DNA from: Lachnospiraceae bacterium
GTDB taxonomy: Bacteria; Bacillota; Clostridia; Lachnospirales; Lachnospiraceae
Assembly: GCA_902362715.1 (NCBI GenBank)
Contig: CABIXN010000001.1
Coordinates: forward strand, 855,673 to 919,672
DNA length: 64,000 nucleotides
Direction of reading: 5' to 3'
Below, piece by piece: positions 36,235 through 46,530 of this stretch (positions are counted from its first letter, which is position 1; each line of letters opens with the position of its first letter). The translations under genes and the position numbers were made by a program. The notes under the pieces are model-generated. The model had not been told where the DNA came from. It ran no database searches and saw only the letters and a program-made list of their open reading frames with translations.

Positions 36235-39200
36235 TTATTTTACAGGTTTTCTTTTCCGGAATGCTGCCGCAGCTCCAACACCTGCTGCTGCAAATACTGC
36301 AGTCCATACGCCGGCCATAGAATTATCTCCTGTTTTCGGGGAAACAGATGACTGATTGTTAGAGCCGTTTCCGGAACCATTTACATTCTGATTTCCGGAA
36401 CCATTTCCATTCTGGTTATCAGACGGATCACTGGTACCTGGCTTCTGATTGTCAGATGGGTCATTTGTTCCTGTAGCAGGAATTGCAATTGTTTCACGGT
36501 CTAATTCCTGTTTACAGAATGTGCAGTATGTTACATTGTCATAGGAACCATCCGTTTTTTCGGTTGCCTCTACACGGTTCTCAACTACAACATCAGATGG
36601 TGCATGTGCATAATTAATTGCTGCATCATCTTCCATCATTCTCATTGCAAGAACCTGTCCTTTTACTGCCTTGTCTGCAGTTACCACAAAGGATGTATCT
36701 CCTTCCTTATAAACTGCAGAATAACCGTCAAATCCTTCACCGTTAACAGCTTCTGCCATTGCCTGGGCAATCGCAGCCTCATCAACAGTTGTAGAGAAAT
36801 TATGTGCATGGCTGACGCCGCTGCCGATTACAGTTTCTTCTCCATCTACAATACTTACCAGTTCAAAGAAATACATACCGCGCATATTTGCTTTGTGAGC
36901 AACAGAAACATATGTGCTTGCTGCTGTCTTATCAGTTCCTGCTACCGCATCATTGTTAAGTACGATACCAATTGGAATTCTGCTTTCCTGATTTGGTACA
37001 ACAACTGTTTTACTGCTGTCATCTGCTGCAACGATATGAGTAATTCCTCCTGCAGCTTCCTGTACTGAGAGCATTCCGTTATAGATGGCTGCCCAGTCAT
37101 TAGAAACCATAGTAATTACCAGCTGATTGCCGTTTTTCACTTCATAAGTAATATCACGGGCAGTATTATTTACATCGCCGCCAGCAATGGTAATCAGAAG
37201 ATCTTTGCTGAGATCATCGGATGTCAGTTTGATATCTTCACTGAATGTAAGTGTTGCAATAATCGTCTGATTTAACTCTCCGTCTGCATCATCATGTTCC
37301 GCATTAGTAATATCAAAATCAGTAACGGAAACCGCCGCATCTTCTTTGATCCATTTTGCATACAAAGTAGTATCCTGATCTACTGTGCTGTCATTTGCTC
37401 TGAAATCAAATTTATTACCGGCTGTGCATTCTTCATCTGTATACCATCCGCCGAATACATATCCTTCTTTTTCGGGTGTTTCCGGTACACTGATAGTTTC
37501 AGCTGCTGTGGAAGGTTCTGTTTTATATTCTTCCCCGGCACCACGATAAATTACTAAAGAATTTGCCCAGTAGCTGGATTTTATGGTAGTATTTGATGTA
37601 GAGGTCATAAGGTGTGACAAAACAGTCTGATCCTCTACCTCAGATCCACCCTGAGTATCAAAAGTAACATCACATTCATCTTTGGTTAATGCGATACCGT
37701 AAACAAAACGGAACTGATTCTCGTATGCGATTAACGGATTTAAGTTCGTGTTTGCTGCAGTAGGAAGTTCGGCATCTCTAATAGCATCGCCGCTGATGAG
37801 ATCTTCTTCATACTCGGTACAGATACTCGGATCAACAGTAGAGTCTTTCTCCAGACATTTCTCTGCCAGATAGCGGCGCAGGGCAATGGTGGAACCAGCA
37901 TCTGCATCTCCTCCGTCGCTTACCAGACTGTCATAGTAATCAGCAAAGTCATCATCATAGATTGTGCTGAGGAAATAACGGGTCGTATTAAACAGTTCAT
38001 CATAAGTAAAGTTATTTCCGTAATGATCAGAGGTGTCTAACAGGAAGTAGTCATCATCAGATACTGTCACACCGGCCTCTTTTAATAAATCATTTAAAGA
38101 CACACCATTGCCGCTGAAGGTACGGAATCCTGTCATTCCACACTGGGAAGAGCCGTTAAGAAACTCAGACATTGCTTTCATATCATCTGATGACCACGAT
38201 TTTACAACAACCTGATCAGCAGTTGTATCCGGATTTCCATCCTGATCTTCAATAATAGAAAACGCAGGTGCTGTTCCAGTATACCAGGTGGTTTCTCCTA
38301 CAGAGTCTTCATAGCCTTTCGCTTTTACTGTTACCTCATAGATCTGAGACTGGGGATATGTTACCGTGCTCCATCTGCCTGTAACTGCAAGGGGCTCATG
38401 TCCTTCCATAACATACACAACCGGATTTTCGGCAGTACGCTCAAAGGTAAGATAATTGCCGCTGACAGAAATCTGATCTTTTGTTAAAGTGATTTCTTTT
38501 GGCCCGTTTGGATAAGCGTCTTCTGCCACTGTGGGGCTTCCATCCTTATTTACCGGCTTTAATGTTACTGACTCAATACTAGATGCCCAGGCGCTTCCGA
38601 TATTTTCAAACTGAATCCGGGCAGAGCCCTTTTCACTTGTCAGACGCAGGGAAGACTGTGCAGATTTTACCTTTGCTCCTTCCACTTTGTTGTCATCATC
38701 ATAAACATGAAAATCTGCTGATAAGGTTCCTTCATATTTTCCTGTTCCGGTAATTGTCGCACTAGAATTTCCTACCTGACTGCTGTCATATGTAACTTTG
38801 TAATCGGTGTCCTGAACCAGTTCTTTTCCATTTACACGAACAACTACAGAGATTTCCTCTCCTGCTTCTACCGGTGCGATTTCATCTACAGAACCTACCC
38901 GGGCCAGATCAACCTTTTCACCGCATGCTTCAATGCTGTCAACTTTAAAGCCCCAGGCGTTTCCAGACTGATCGGAAGTAAGACGGATCTGAACCGTAGC
39001 AGTTGGTACATAGACCGTTTTTCCTGCCAGTTCTGTGCCTGTATATTTCCCGATCTCATTTCCATTGCCATCCAATACATAGATAAAATCATATCCGGAT
39101 TCTACGTTTGTGTCCTTGTTAAATGTTACATACACTCCGTTAGCCGCATTTTCTGCTGTATAGCTCCATGTCTGATCATGGTTTTTATCATAATCATGTG

Positions 39201-39315
39201 AGCTTTCCGGCAGAGCAGGTGCATCCTTTGCAAAAGCAGTCATGCTCATACAGCTGCCTGCCATACCTGCCGCCAGCACCCAGGCTAACATTTGTTTTGA
39301 TTTGTTTCTTTTCAT
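36235..39315 (-). CDS. Sortase-anchored surface protein with CUB-like, sulfite-oxidase-like and InlB-type domains
   Basis: 1026 residues, exported. Signal peptide with an AGMAGSCMSMTAFA cleavage region; a CUB-like beta domain at about 45-135 (SGYDFIYVLDGNGNEIG); a segment at about 370-540 with FSGNGVSLNDLLKEAGVTV, resembling the sulfite-oxidase (molybdopterin) fold; an InlB B-repeat-like piece (GYVFGGWYTDEE and TTLYAKW); further beta domains; a Gly/Asn/Ser linker; then the SPKTGDN sorting signal, membrane helix and RKRKPVK tail. It follows the DUF364 gene by 118 bp at the operon end. Most likely captures or presents a ligand to the importer. The sulfite-oxidase-like call rests on pattern, not on a search. 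Confidence 0.8.
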   Translation of the reverse strand: MKRNKSKQMLAWVLAAGMAGSCMSMTAFAKDAPALPESSHDYDKNHDQTWSYTAENAANGVYVTFNKDTNVESGYDFIYVLDGNGNEIGKYTGTELAGKTVYVPTATVQIRLTSDQSGNAWGFKVDSIEACGEKVDLARVGSVDEIAPVEAGEEISVVVRVNGKELVQDTDYKVTYDSSQVGNSSATITGTGKYEGTLSADFHVYDDDNKVEGAKVKSAQSSLRLTSEKGSARIQFENIGSAWASSIESVTLKPVNKDGSPTVAEDAYPNGPKEITLTKDQISVSGNYLTFERTAENPVVYVMEGHEPLAVTGRWSTVTYPQSQIYEVTVKAKGYEDSVGETTWYTGTAPAFSIIEDQDGNPDTTADQVVVKSWSSDDMKAMSEFLNGSSQCGMTGFRTFSGNGVSLNDLLKEAGVTVSDDDYFLLDTSDHYGNNFTYDELFNTTRYFLSTIYDDDFADYYDSLVSDGGDADAGSTIALRRYLAEKCLEKDSTVDPSICTEYEEDLISGDAIRDAELPTAANTNLNPLIAYENQFRFVYGIALTKDECDVTFDTQGGSEVEDQTVLSHLMTSTSNTTIKSSYWANSLVIYRGAGEEYKTEPSTAAETISVPETPEKEGYVFGGWYTDEECTAGNKFDFRANDSTVDQDTTLYAKWIKEDAAVSVTDFDITNAEHDDADGELNQTIIATLTFSEDIKLTSDDLSKDLLITIAGGDVNNTARDITYEVKNGNQLVITMVSNDWAAIYNGMLSVQEAAGGITHIVAADDSSKTVVVPNQESRIPIGIVLNNDAVAGTDKTAASTYVSVAHKANMRGMYFFELVSIVDGEETVIGSGVSHAHNFSTTVDEAAIAQAMAEAVNGEGFDGYSAVYKEGDTSFVVTADKAVKGQVLAMRMMEDDAAINYAHAPSDVVVENRVEATEKTDGSYDNVTYCTFCKQELDRETIAIPATGTNDPSDNQKPGTSDPSDNQNGNGSGNQNVNGSGNGSNNQSSVSPKTGDNSMAGVWTAVFAAAGVGAAAAFRKRKPVK

Positions 39316-39360
39316 ATGTTCCTCCTTTTGTTTTATTTATATCAACAGCCTCTGCGCCAA

Positions 39361-39405
39361 TTTCGTATCAATTAAATGATTCAGGACAATGATACAGATA
39401 CGAAA
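39361..39405. other. Dyad in the leader of the CUB-like surface protein gene
   Basis: TTTCGTATC (39361-39369) and GATACGAAA (39397-39405) form a 9-bp inverted repeat with a 27-nt loop, 46-90 nt before the start codon. No T-run follows, so it may be an operator or mRNA leader stem rather than a terminator. Confidence 0.5.
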
Positions 39406-39433
39406 AGATGCGAAAAAGCCGTTCATACCGTTT

Positions 39434-40177
39434 TTAATCTGCGAAACAGAGACGTTTCCATCCCATTAATGCCGCCGCCCCGGCAGCGGTTGTTCCGTAA
39501 AACAGAACTTCCTTTCCAATATCCAGGAAATTTACAATGGAACCATTTCCCAGGGTGCTTCCTGTACAGAGCACAAGATCTGCCCATTTTAGTACAGTAG
39601 ATTCATAATCTTTGATTCCGTCCAGCACTTCTACGCCGTAACGGACATCTCCCACATTCTCCGGGTCCAGATCAAGCACCCGCACCTGATCAAACCGCTG
39701 AGAAATCCGTTCCAGAATCGCCGGCTGATATCCGATCTGTGCAATTTTTATATTTCCATAAGTCTCCCAAAGGTAGTCTGCTGCCTTCACAGCACAATCC
39801 TCCGGCCCGTTATCTTTACAGTGAATGGACATCTCACACATCTGAAACCTTCGCATCACTGCATTTAGTACCGCAATAAAAATGCCCCGGTCATAATCAT
39901 TGTTTAAAATATCCAGTTCCAGCACCTCTTTGATACTTCCCCCGAACACTGCCGGAGTATTGGTAAATGCCTGTCCGATTCCCCCCTCAAACTCAGCCTG
40001 TATCATAATATCCCGGCCGGAAAGAATGGGAAAATCCTTCCTCTCTGTGTCTCCTATGGCCTCCTGGGGCGACAGTGCACGGCAGCTTACCTTTACACTT
40101 TTCTCCAGCAGTCCCTGCTCTTTGACAATCTTTTCAAATTTCTCTTTTAATGTCTGAAATAATGCTTCTTTTGTCAT
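39434..40177 (-). CDS. DUF364/DUF4213 putative heavy-metal chelation protein
   Basis: 247-residue cytosolic protein. N-terminal DUF4213-like domain (enolase-N-like, with GIGQAFTNTPAVFGG) and C-terminal Rossmann-like DUF364 domain (KIAQIGYQPAILERI, then VLCTGSTLGNGSIVNFL). Proteins of this family are often encoded beside iron-complex ABC importers and are thought to bind metal or metal complexes. Here it sits 13 bp after the importer ATPase, so it may accept the imported metal or chelate. The family assignment is firm; ligand unknown. Confidence 0.87.
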   Translation of the reverse strand: MTKEALFQTLKEKFEKIVKEQGLLEKSVKVSCRALSPQEAIGDTERKDFPILSGRDIMIQAEFEGGIGQAFTNTPAVFGGSIKEVLELDILNNDYDRGIFIAVLNAVMRRFQMCEMSIHCKDNGPEDCAVKAADYLWETYGNIKIAQIGYQPAILERISQRFDQVRVLDLDPENVGDVRYGVEVLDGIKDYESTVLKWADLVLCTGSTLGNGSIVNFLDIGKEVLFYGTTAAGAAALMGWKRLCFAD

Positions 40178-40190
40178 GTTTTACCCTCTC

Positions 40191-40985
40191 TTACTCTGTC
40201 AGACGGGTCAGTATCTGATACTGCACCTTCTGATCTTCTAATTCTGTTTTCTGAATTCTGGCATTTAGATGATACATCCGTTTCAGCAGATCCTCTGTAA
40301 TAATATCCTCTGCCGCACCTTTTTGAAATCTGGTTTCGCTCTCCACAGCCAGCACAGAGGCATCCGTCAAAAATGCATGATCCGGCTGATGGGAGGTAAA
40401 GCAGACACCGATTCCTTCCCGGGCAAGTTTTTTGATTTCTTTTAACATCCGCATCTGATTGCCAAAATCCAAATTGGATGACGGCTCATCCATTAATATA
40501 TATTTTGCCTGCTGTGTCAGCGCCCTTGCAATAAGTACCAGCTGGCGTTCTCCACCGCTGATCTGTGTATAAATCTCATTTCTCATGGACAAAATCCCCA
40601 TACGCTCCATCATCTCACAGGCAATCTTTTCATCCTCTGCTTTTGGGGACGAAAAACTGGAAACATGAGCCCCCCTGCCCATGAGTACTACATCAAATAC
40701 CGTATAGGGAAAGGGCGGTGTATGATACTGAGGCACATAGGCGATCTGCTTTGCAAGCTCCGGCCTCGATAAACTGCTGACAGAAACCCCGTCAATGAGA
40801 ATTTCTCCTCCCAGCAGCGGAAGAAACCCAAGAATTGTCCGATACATTGTGGTCTTTCCAATTCCGTTGGCTCCCAGTATGCACAAAAGCTCTCCTGGTT
40901 CCAGGGAAAATGACAGGCCGTCAATTACGACTTTTTTTTGATTCTTTCCTGCATAGCCCAGTACAGCCTGTTTTAGTTCCAGCAT
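40191..40985 (-). CDS. FecE-type ABC importer ATPase
   Basis: 264-residue ATPase of an iron-siderophore/cobalamin type importer. Walker A GANGIGKTTM (about 38-47), signature ISGGERQLVLIARAL, Walker B YILMDEPSSNLDF, and the switch His in TSHQPDHAF. It pairs with the permease at 42401 and the binding protein at 40995, 9 bp upstream. The operon order is permease, binding protein, ATPase. Confidence 0.92.
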   Translation of the reverse strand: MLELKQAVLGYAGKNQKKVVIDGLSFSLEPGELLCILGANGIGKTTMYRTILGFLPLLGGEILIDGVSVSSLSRPELAKQIAYVPQYHTPPFPYTVFDVVLMGRGAHVSSFSSPKAEDEKIACEMMERMGILSMRNEIYTQISGGERQLVLIARALTQQAKYILMDEPSSNLDFGNQMRMLKEIKKLAREGIGVCFTSHQPDHAFLTDASVLAVESETRFQKGAAEDIITEDLLKRMYHLNARIQKTELEDQKVQYQILTRLTE

Positions 40986-40994
40986 ATCAAACTC

Positions 40995-42404
40995 CTATTC
41001 CTTTGGACTTTCCCTGTTGAGAATCAGTGAAGCTTCCTCCCGGGTCAATGGATAATCATAAAACTTCTCATAAAACGCCATAACCTCAGACTCCATATCC
41101 AGATCTTTAAACAAATCCGGATGAAGGATTTTTGCCATATTCATCACAAGAAGAATTTTCTGAAGCCCCATATCCCAGTAAAACACACCGGAAGGGCTCA
41201 TATAAATCTGTCCGTTTTTTACAGCATTCAATGTTTTGTAAGTAGACTTGCCGCTGATTTCTGCTTTCAGCTCTTCTACCGTCTCTCCGTCATTCATGCC
41301 GCCGTGATCCAGAAAAATTACATCCGGATTCCAGGACATCAGCTGCTCATAATTAATCTGGGAACGGTTTCCTGCTTCTAGTTCTTTTGAAACCGGAACA
41401 CCACCGGCCGCCTCAATGACTTCCATAATATCGGAATACTTTCCGTATGTGGTAAGTACATCCACTCCGGCATAATAAACTTTAGGCTTTTCTTCTTCCG
41501 GAATCTGATCTGTCCGTTCTTTGATAAAAGCCAGCTTCTGATCAAAATAGCTGCAGTATTTTTCTGCCCGGACCACCGCCTCATCTCCCAGTGTATCCCC
41601 ATAAGCGCGAACCTGCTTTTTCAAATCCTCAAGGGTCTCTCCGGACTGCCCGGACAGGGCTGCAACACCTGCCTGATTCAGCTGATTCAGCTCATTCTCC
41701 CTGGGAAACGTATAAACAATATCCGGGTTATAATTCATCAGCTCTTCAAAATTCACAGATGTATGTACATTTACAAGCATCGGCACATCTTTAATCCGTT
41801 TAAATACTTTCTCTGCCCACGGAAAATCCGCTGTCTGGACATCCGCACGGACGACAATTTTATCTTCCGCGCCAAGCATTGTTAAAAGCTCATAGGAGGG
41901 ACCATAGACTGCTGCAAGCCGCTGTGGATTTTCCGGAAAATCTACGGTTCCTGATTCGGTACTCTGACTGTTTCCCGACAGTACCGGCACTTCCCTTCCT
42001 TTTGCCGTTCCGCTCATGGTAAGCCCTGCCGGACCGGTAATTCCTTTTATAGATTCTACACTGCCGGGAGTTTTCTCCCTTAACAGAACCGTCTCACCGT
42101 CATTGCTGACCACTTCCCACAAATCATCTGCCCGGGTCACCACATCTTCAATGGCCTGTGCCGTTTCTTGTGCATCTGCTCCTACATACAGATGCACCGG
42201 CTGATCTGCACAGGTTCCGCAGCTGTTGCTGGCAAGATCTTTATATACATTAATATTAAAATCCAAAAACTCAATCACTCCGGGTTCTGTCACAGAACCG
42301 GATACGTTAATCTCATATTCCAGCTGCTGTCTGCCGCAGCCCATAAGCCCCAGACAAACCAGAGACATTACGCCGGCAGCCAGAACAATCATAAATTTTT
42401 TCAA
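40995..42404 (-). CDS. FecB/BtuF-type substrate-binding lipoprotein with an N-terminal extension
   Basis: Captures the substrate outside the cell for the FecCD-type permease. About 469 residues, with a lipobox CLGLMGC. Before the binding domain lies an extra region of some 110 residues with SNSCGTCADQPVHLYVG, a CxxC motif absent from ordinary family members. The binding domain starts about residue 155 (RLAAVYGPSYELLTMLG) and continues with NYNPDIVYTFPRE and SWNPDVIFLDHGG. It begins with a TTG at 42404 (GAGAGGG site 8 nt upstream) that overlaps the permease stop, so translation is coupled. Ligand could be a siderophore, corrinoid, heme or molybdate. Confidence 0.87.
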   Translation of the reverse strand: MKKFMIVLAAGVMSLVCLGLMGCGRQQLEYEINVSGSVTEPGVIEFLDFNINVYKDLASNSCGTCADQPVHLYVGADAQETAQAIEDVVTRADDLWEVVSNDGETVLLREKTPGSVESIKGITGPAGLTMSGTAKGREVPVLSGNSQSTESGTVDFPENPQRLAAVYGPSYELLTMLGAEDKIVVRADVQTADFPWAEKVFKRIKDVPMLVNVHTSVNFEELMNYNPDIVYTFPRENELNQLNQAGVAALSGQSGETLEDLKKQVRAYGDTLGDEAVVRAEKYCSYFDQKLAFIKERTDQIPEEEKPKVYYAGVDVLTTYGKYSDIMEVIEAAGGVPVSKELEAGNRSQINYEQLMSWNPDVIFLDHGGMNDGETVEELKAEISGKSTYKTLNAVKNGQIYMSPSGVFYWDMGLQKILLVMNMAKILHPDLFKDLDMESEVMAFYEKFYDYPLTREEASLILNRESPKE

Positions 42405-43432
42405 GATAAAAACCCTCTCTTTCCCTTTGCCAGCAGCGCTACAAATACAGGAGCGCCGATCATGGCTGTCAAGATTCCGATAGGAAGATCCTGAGCTGTG
42501 ATACATCTGGCCGCATCGTCCACCAGCAGCAAAAATACACTTCCCAGTACCGCCGCACAGGGCAGCATTTTTTTATAATCCGGCCCCACAAACATCCGGG
42601 CAAAATGCGGAACAATCAGTCCCGCCCATCCGATCATGCCCCCCACGGCAACTGATGAGGCTGTCATAAATGTGGCACACACAATGATAATTCCCCGGCA
42701 TCGTTTTACGGAAACTCCTAAAGATTCCGCTTCATCGGCCCCCAAAGAGAGCAGATTCATTCTCCAGCGAAGCAAAAACAGGATGACAGTGCCGGCCAGA
42801 ACCGGTACTGCTAAAAAAAGCACATCCGGGGCTGTCACATATGTAAGTCCCCCCATAAGCCAGAAAGCAATGGACGGCATCGTATCAAAAGGATCCGCCA
42901 CATATTTCACAATGGAAATAAAGGCCTGGAACAGTGCCCCCACTACAATGCCGGACAAAACCAGCAGAATGGGACTCTGGTCCATACCGCCGCTGACTTT
43001 TTTGCTGATCAGACAGGTCAAAAGTACAGAAACAAGTCCAAAACCAAAGGATAGAAACTGCACGCCAATGGCAGGGATGCCCAGCAGAAAGCCCAAAGCC
43101 GCACCAAATCCTGCACCGGCTGAGGCGCCTAATAGATCCGGCGAAACCATTGGATTTCGAAAAATCCCCTGGTAAGATGCGCCGGAAACGGCCAATGCGC
43201 AGCCAATCAGCACAGCAGCCAGGATTCTTGGCAGTCTGGACTGAAACAATACGGTAGCTGCCGCCTCATACTGATCTCCCACTCCGGATACCGCTTCTTT
43301 GATCACACCTGCAAATTCCTCCAGGGGAATGGCAAATCTTCCGGTAATAATGGAAAACAGCACCAGCAAAATTAGTATCAGAATCAGGAGCGGCAAAAAC
43401 CACTGCCTTTTTTTCTCTTTCCCATTTTCCAT
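42401..43432 (-). CDS. FecCD-family ABC importer permease
   Basis: 343-residue membrane protein with about ten helices. The family patterns are SRLPRILAAVLIGCALAVSG, GASYQGIFRNPMVSPDLLGA and GGMIGWAGLIVPHFARMFVG. It forms the channel for a metal-chelate, vitamin B12 or similar substrate with the ATPase and binding lipoprotein that follow. Its stop overlaps the TTG start of the binding protein gene. Confidence 0.93.
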   Translation of the reverse strand: MENGKEKKRQWFLPLLILILILLVLFSIITGRFAIPLEEFAGVIKEAVSGVGDQYEAAATVLFQSRLPRILAAVLIGCALAVSGASYQGIFRNPMVSPDLLGASAGAGFGAALGFLLGIPAIGVQFLSFGFGLVSVLLTCLISKKVSGGMDQSPILLVLSGIVVGALFQAFISIVKYVADPFDTMPSIAFWLMGGLTYVTAPDVLFLAVPVLAGTVILFLLRWRMNLLSLGADEAESLGVSVKRCRGIIIVCATFMTASSVAVGGMIGWAGLIVPHFARMFVGPDYKKMLPCAAVLGSVFLLLVDDAARCITAQDLPIGILTAMIGAPVFVALLAKGKRGFLS

Positions 43433-43440
43433 ACTGCAAT

Positions 43441-45660
43441 TTATCCTTTCACATAGTCCGGCACATACTGCTGGGGCAGAAACAAATACGTATACCGGTC
43501 TGAACCTTTACATTTTACAGCTGCTAAAAATCCGCCTTTGCTCATGTAATATCCATTCCTCAGGCCCGGCAGTATTCCCTGAATTTCCTCCGGCTCTGTC
43601 AAAGTATATTTAGTGCCAAAATCTTTTTGTATTATAAATTCATCTAAAGACTCAGAAACGTAAGACATAAAATACATGCCCATAGGATAGGTCATGCCAT
43701 TCATCCCCATATATGGATCAAATCTCTGAAGAGTGATGCTTTCAATCTCAGCGGACGTATCTTCCACCAGTTCTAAAAGCTCATGCTCCTTCAGCCACTG
43801 CATTGTATACTGATCTGCATCCGTCAGATACAAAAATGCATTATCCAGATTATAAGCATAATGCTCACAGTCGTACTCTCCGTTCTGGGAAAACATCAGG
43901 ACAGCTTTTGTTTCATCTTTGCTGAAATACTGCTGCTGCAAATCTTTTTCCTTCCTGTCTTTAGCCGCCGCTGTAAGCAGTTCCTCCCGTTCTTCCTCTG
44001 TTAGTTCCACCTGATAAGTAGAAGTAAACAATGGATCCGATACATAGAGCACACCGTTTTCATATGCGCTGTCCGCCCAGATCATTTCCTCACTTTCCCG
44101 AAACGCCCCCATCAGCAGATCACTCTGCTGCTTCTTTTGGCTTTCGCTGTCTTCTAGAGATAATATAGATTCCAGCTGGGCCATGGATGCCCGGTCATAA
44201 TACCAGACATATTCTTTCCCTTTCCCGTCTGTATATTGGAAAACAATATCGTAGGGCACCACTGTCTCCTCAAAATTATCTTCATTATAGGCAAGCTCCT
44301 GACTCCCCTGCCGGACAAAGGTTCTTTGAATATTTTTAACTAGCTCTGTTTCCTCTGAGGAATCAAATACCATCTCACTGGTAAGATAATATCCTCTGCC
44401 GGTACTGCTTCCGTTAGCCGGCCAGGCTAAAAGGGAAGGATTTCCCACATAACTGATGCTTGCTTCTTTGACAGGTTCCTTTTCTAAAAAACGTTCCGTC
44501 TGTCCAAACAATCCGGTGGCACACCAGAGGGTCAGCACAAAAACAATCCCTTCCTGAAGGCTGATGGAAAAGACATATTTTCTGAAGCTCATCCCGTAAG
44601 AAAACAACACTTTTCTCCAGAACAGCTGAACCACAAATAAAGATGCAAAGGAAAACAAAATTGCAAGTCCCTGGCTGAAGGAATATAAAAAGCTGAAAAT
44701 CTGCGCAAAGATTAAAAATCCCGTAAGACCTACCAACCATTCTGAAAGCCAGCGGTTCGTTCCCGCAATCCCTGCTGACTCCGCCTTTCGATGCTTGATC
44801 AGATACAGTGCCAGCACAAGAAGAAGTACTGCTGCCGTCCCCCAGCATACAAGAAGCTTTCCCTCTACCGCATCCGGAACCGCCTGTTCCATGGGACGGT
44901 AAAACTTTGCATGTGTTTTTAGTTCCTTATAAAAAAACTGTAAGGGATTCAGAAAAGAAAACCGGCTGACTAGATCTTCCCGAATATAGGACGCATCCCC
45001 ATAAGAGGATGCCCCCCAGGCATTTCCCCAGTACAGTGTCCGGAATAATGCATTGATACTATAGCAGACTGCTGTGGGAGCACCTGCAATCCCCGCCCAG
45101 TATAAAATACTTTCCGCCAGCGTTCCTGCCGCACAGCTGACGCAGATACTGATGCCAAAGCTGATTACCGCGGTGACAAAAATTCCAAGGGCCGCATACA
45201 CGCCATCCCGGATTAGTCCCTCATAGGTTCCAAGAGCCTTCAGATTCAGCAGTATGGAACAAAACATGGGGACGCCAATTCCAAGGAACAACACTAAAAT
45301 CCCATACAGACACCGGTTAAAAAACAGTTGAGGCCGTGTCATGCCCAAGGATAAAAATATGGTGGTCTCTTTTTTATCCTGCAGGAAACGAAACAGGGTG
45401 CATCCTGTAAGCATTCCCATAAGCACAGCCCCGCCAAGTACCGGAATCAGGGCCTGATCATGAATAAACCGAAATTTCATCTGTTCATGGGTCACTTCAA
45501 TATTAAAAATCGAATCCCCGGGCAGTCCCGCTGTAGAAAAAGGAATCAACAGCAAAAACAGTGCAATGGTCACAATAAAAAGCCAGTAATACTTACTCAG
45601 CACATATGTAAAATCATGTAATAAAACTCTTTTGTTACTCAAAAACTTTCTCCCAGTCAA
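43441..45660 (-). CDS. Large ABC-transporter permease with extracellular domain (DUF6449-like)
   Basis: 739 residues. The N-terminal 400 or so residues hold about nine or ten membrane helices; the remaining 330 are an extracellular, charged domain without helices, ending in TYLFLPQQYVPDYVKG. This layout fits YtrC/YtrD-type ABC-2 permeases with a DUF6449 C-terminal domain. It overlaps the ATPase gene by 26 bp, so the two form one transporter. It might export or sense a surface component, or act in antibiotic response; which of these cannot be told. Confidence 0.82.
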   Translation of the reverse strand: MTGRKFLSNKRVLLHDFTYVLSKYYWLFIVTIALFLLLIPFSTAGLPGDSIFNIEVTHEQMKFRFIHDQALIPVLGGAVLMGMLTGCTLFRFLQDKKETTIFLSLGMTRPQLFFNRCLYGILVLFLGIGVPMFCSILLNLKALGTYEGLIRDGVYAALGIFVTAVISFGISICVSCAAGTLAESILYWAGIAGAPTAVCYSINALFRTLYWGNAWGASSYGDASYIREDLVSRFSFLNPLQFFYKELKTHAKFYRPMEQAVPDAVEGKLLVCWGTAAVLLLVLALYLIKHRKAESAGIAGTNRWLSEWLVGLTGFLIFAQIFSFLYSFSQGLAILFSFASLFVVQLFWRKVLFSYGMSFRKYVFSISLQEGIVFVLTLWCATGLFGQTERFLEKEPVKEASISYVGNPSLLAWPANGSSTGRGYYLTSEMVFDSSEETELVKNIQRTFVRQGSQELAYNEDNFEETVVPYDIVFQYTDGKGKEYVWYYDRASMAQLESILSLEDSESQKKQQSDLLMGAFRESEEMIWADSAYENGVLYVSDPLFTSTYQVELTEEEREELLTAAAKDRKEKDLQQQYFSKDETKAVLMFSQNGEYDCEHYAYNLDNAFLYLTDADQYTMQWLKEHELLELVEDTSAEIESITLQRFDPYMGMNGMTYPMGMYFMSYVSESLDEFIIQKDFGTKYTLTEPEEIQGILPGLRNGYYMSKGGFLAAVKCKGSDRYTYLFLPQQYVPDYVKG

Positions 45661-46528
45661 CGTTTTTCTCTCTCCGTTCTTTTCGGAAAAACTCTTCCAG
45701 CTGAATTGGCCGGATTTCTTTTACCACTGCGCCGATTTCATTCAGGCGGCGCCTGGCCTCATCTCCCGGCGCCTCTATTACGCAGGTATATTCCTGCTCC
45801 TTCTGCTCTAAAATCACAGCGGAAAGCCTGCCAATATCTGCCGATGCATCCGGCAGCAAAAAGCTGCAGGTGCAGTAGTGCTGATGCATCCAGTCCAAAG
45901 ATTCATTATAAATAAGCTCTCCTTCATTCAGCATTCCAATCCGGTCTGCCAGATGCTCCAGCTCCAGCAGATTATGAGAAGATACTACAACCAGCGCCTG
46001 CTCCTTTCGGGCATAGAAACAGATCATGTCCTTCATCAGCTGGCGCATCGTCACATCCAGGCCGTCAAAGGCCTCATCCAAAAACAAATACTTTGCCCGG
46101 GAAGAAAATGCCAGAATCAGCCCCGCCTGGCGCTGCATTCCTTTGGAAAAACGGCTGATTTTCATTCCTGTATTCATACCCAGAAGATTCACCAGATTCT
46201 GAAACGTCTGATCATTCCAGTCCGGATAATACCCCCGGTAAAACTTCTGCATCTGCTTTAAAGAAGCCTGATGAAAATGGGTGGATTCTTCCGTCATAAA
46301 AAAACACTGCCGTTTTATATCCGCATGTTCATAAACCAGCTGATCCTGAATACGGATTTCTCCTGCATCCGGACGGTAAATCCCGCACATCATTTTTAAT
46401 AAGGTAGTTTTCCCCACCCCATTGTAGCCGATGAGTCCGTAAATCTCTCCCTCTTCTGCCTGAAAGGAAATGTCCGATAAGACATTAAAATCGCCAAAGC
46501 TTTTCGTAATACCTTTCACTTCCAACAT
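45635..46528 (-). CDS. ABC-transporter ATPase, YtrB-like
   Basis: 297 residues. Walker A GYNGVGKTTLLKM (about 34-46), signature FSKGMQRQAGLILAF, Walker B YLFLDEAFDGLD, and the switch His in VVSSHNLLELE. The C-terminal 80 residues form an accessory domain. Partner of the large permease that follows (26 bp overlap), and 2 bp after the Big-domain surface protein gene. Confidence 0.9.
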   Translation of the reverse strand: MLEVKGITKSFGDFNVLSDISFQAEEGEIYGLIGYNGVGKTTLLKMMCGIYRPDAGEIRIQDQLVYEHADIKRQCFFMTEESTHFHQASLKQMQKFYRGYYPDWNDQTFQNLVNLLGMNTGMKISRFSKGMQRQAGLILAFSSRAKYLFLDEAFDGLDVTMRQLMKDMICFYARKEQALVVVSSHNLLELEHLADRIGMLNEGELIYNESLDWMHQHYCTCSFLLPDASADIGRLSAVILEQKEQEYTCVIEAPGDEARRRLNEIGAVVKEIRPIQLEEFFRKERREKNVDWEKVFE

Positions 46529-46530
46529 GA

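Noticed and set aside
39316..39433. Riboswitch before the CUB-like surface protein gene
   Set aside because: Only a 9-bp dyad is visible; no conserved riboswitch core (cobalamin, Moco or others) is recognised.
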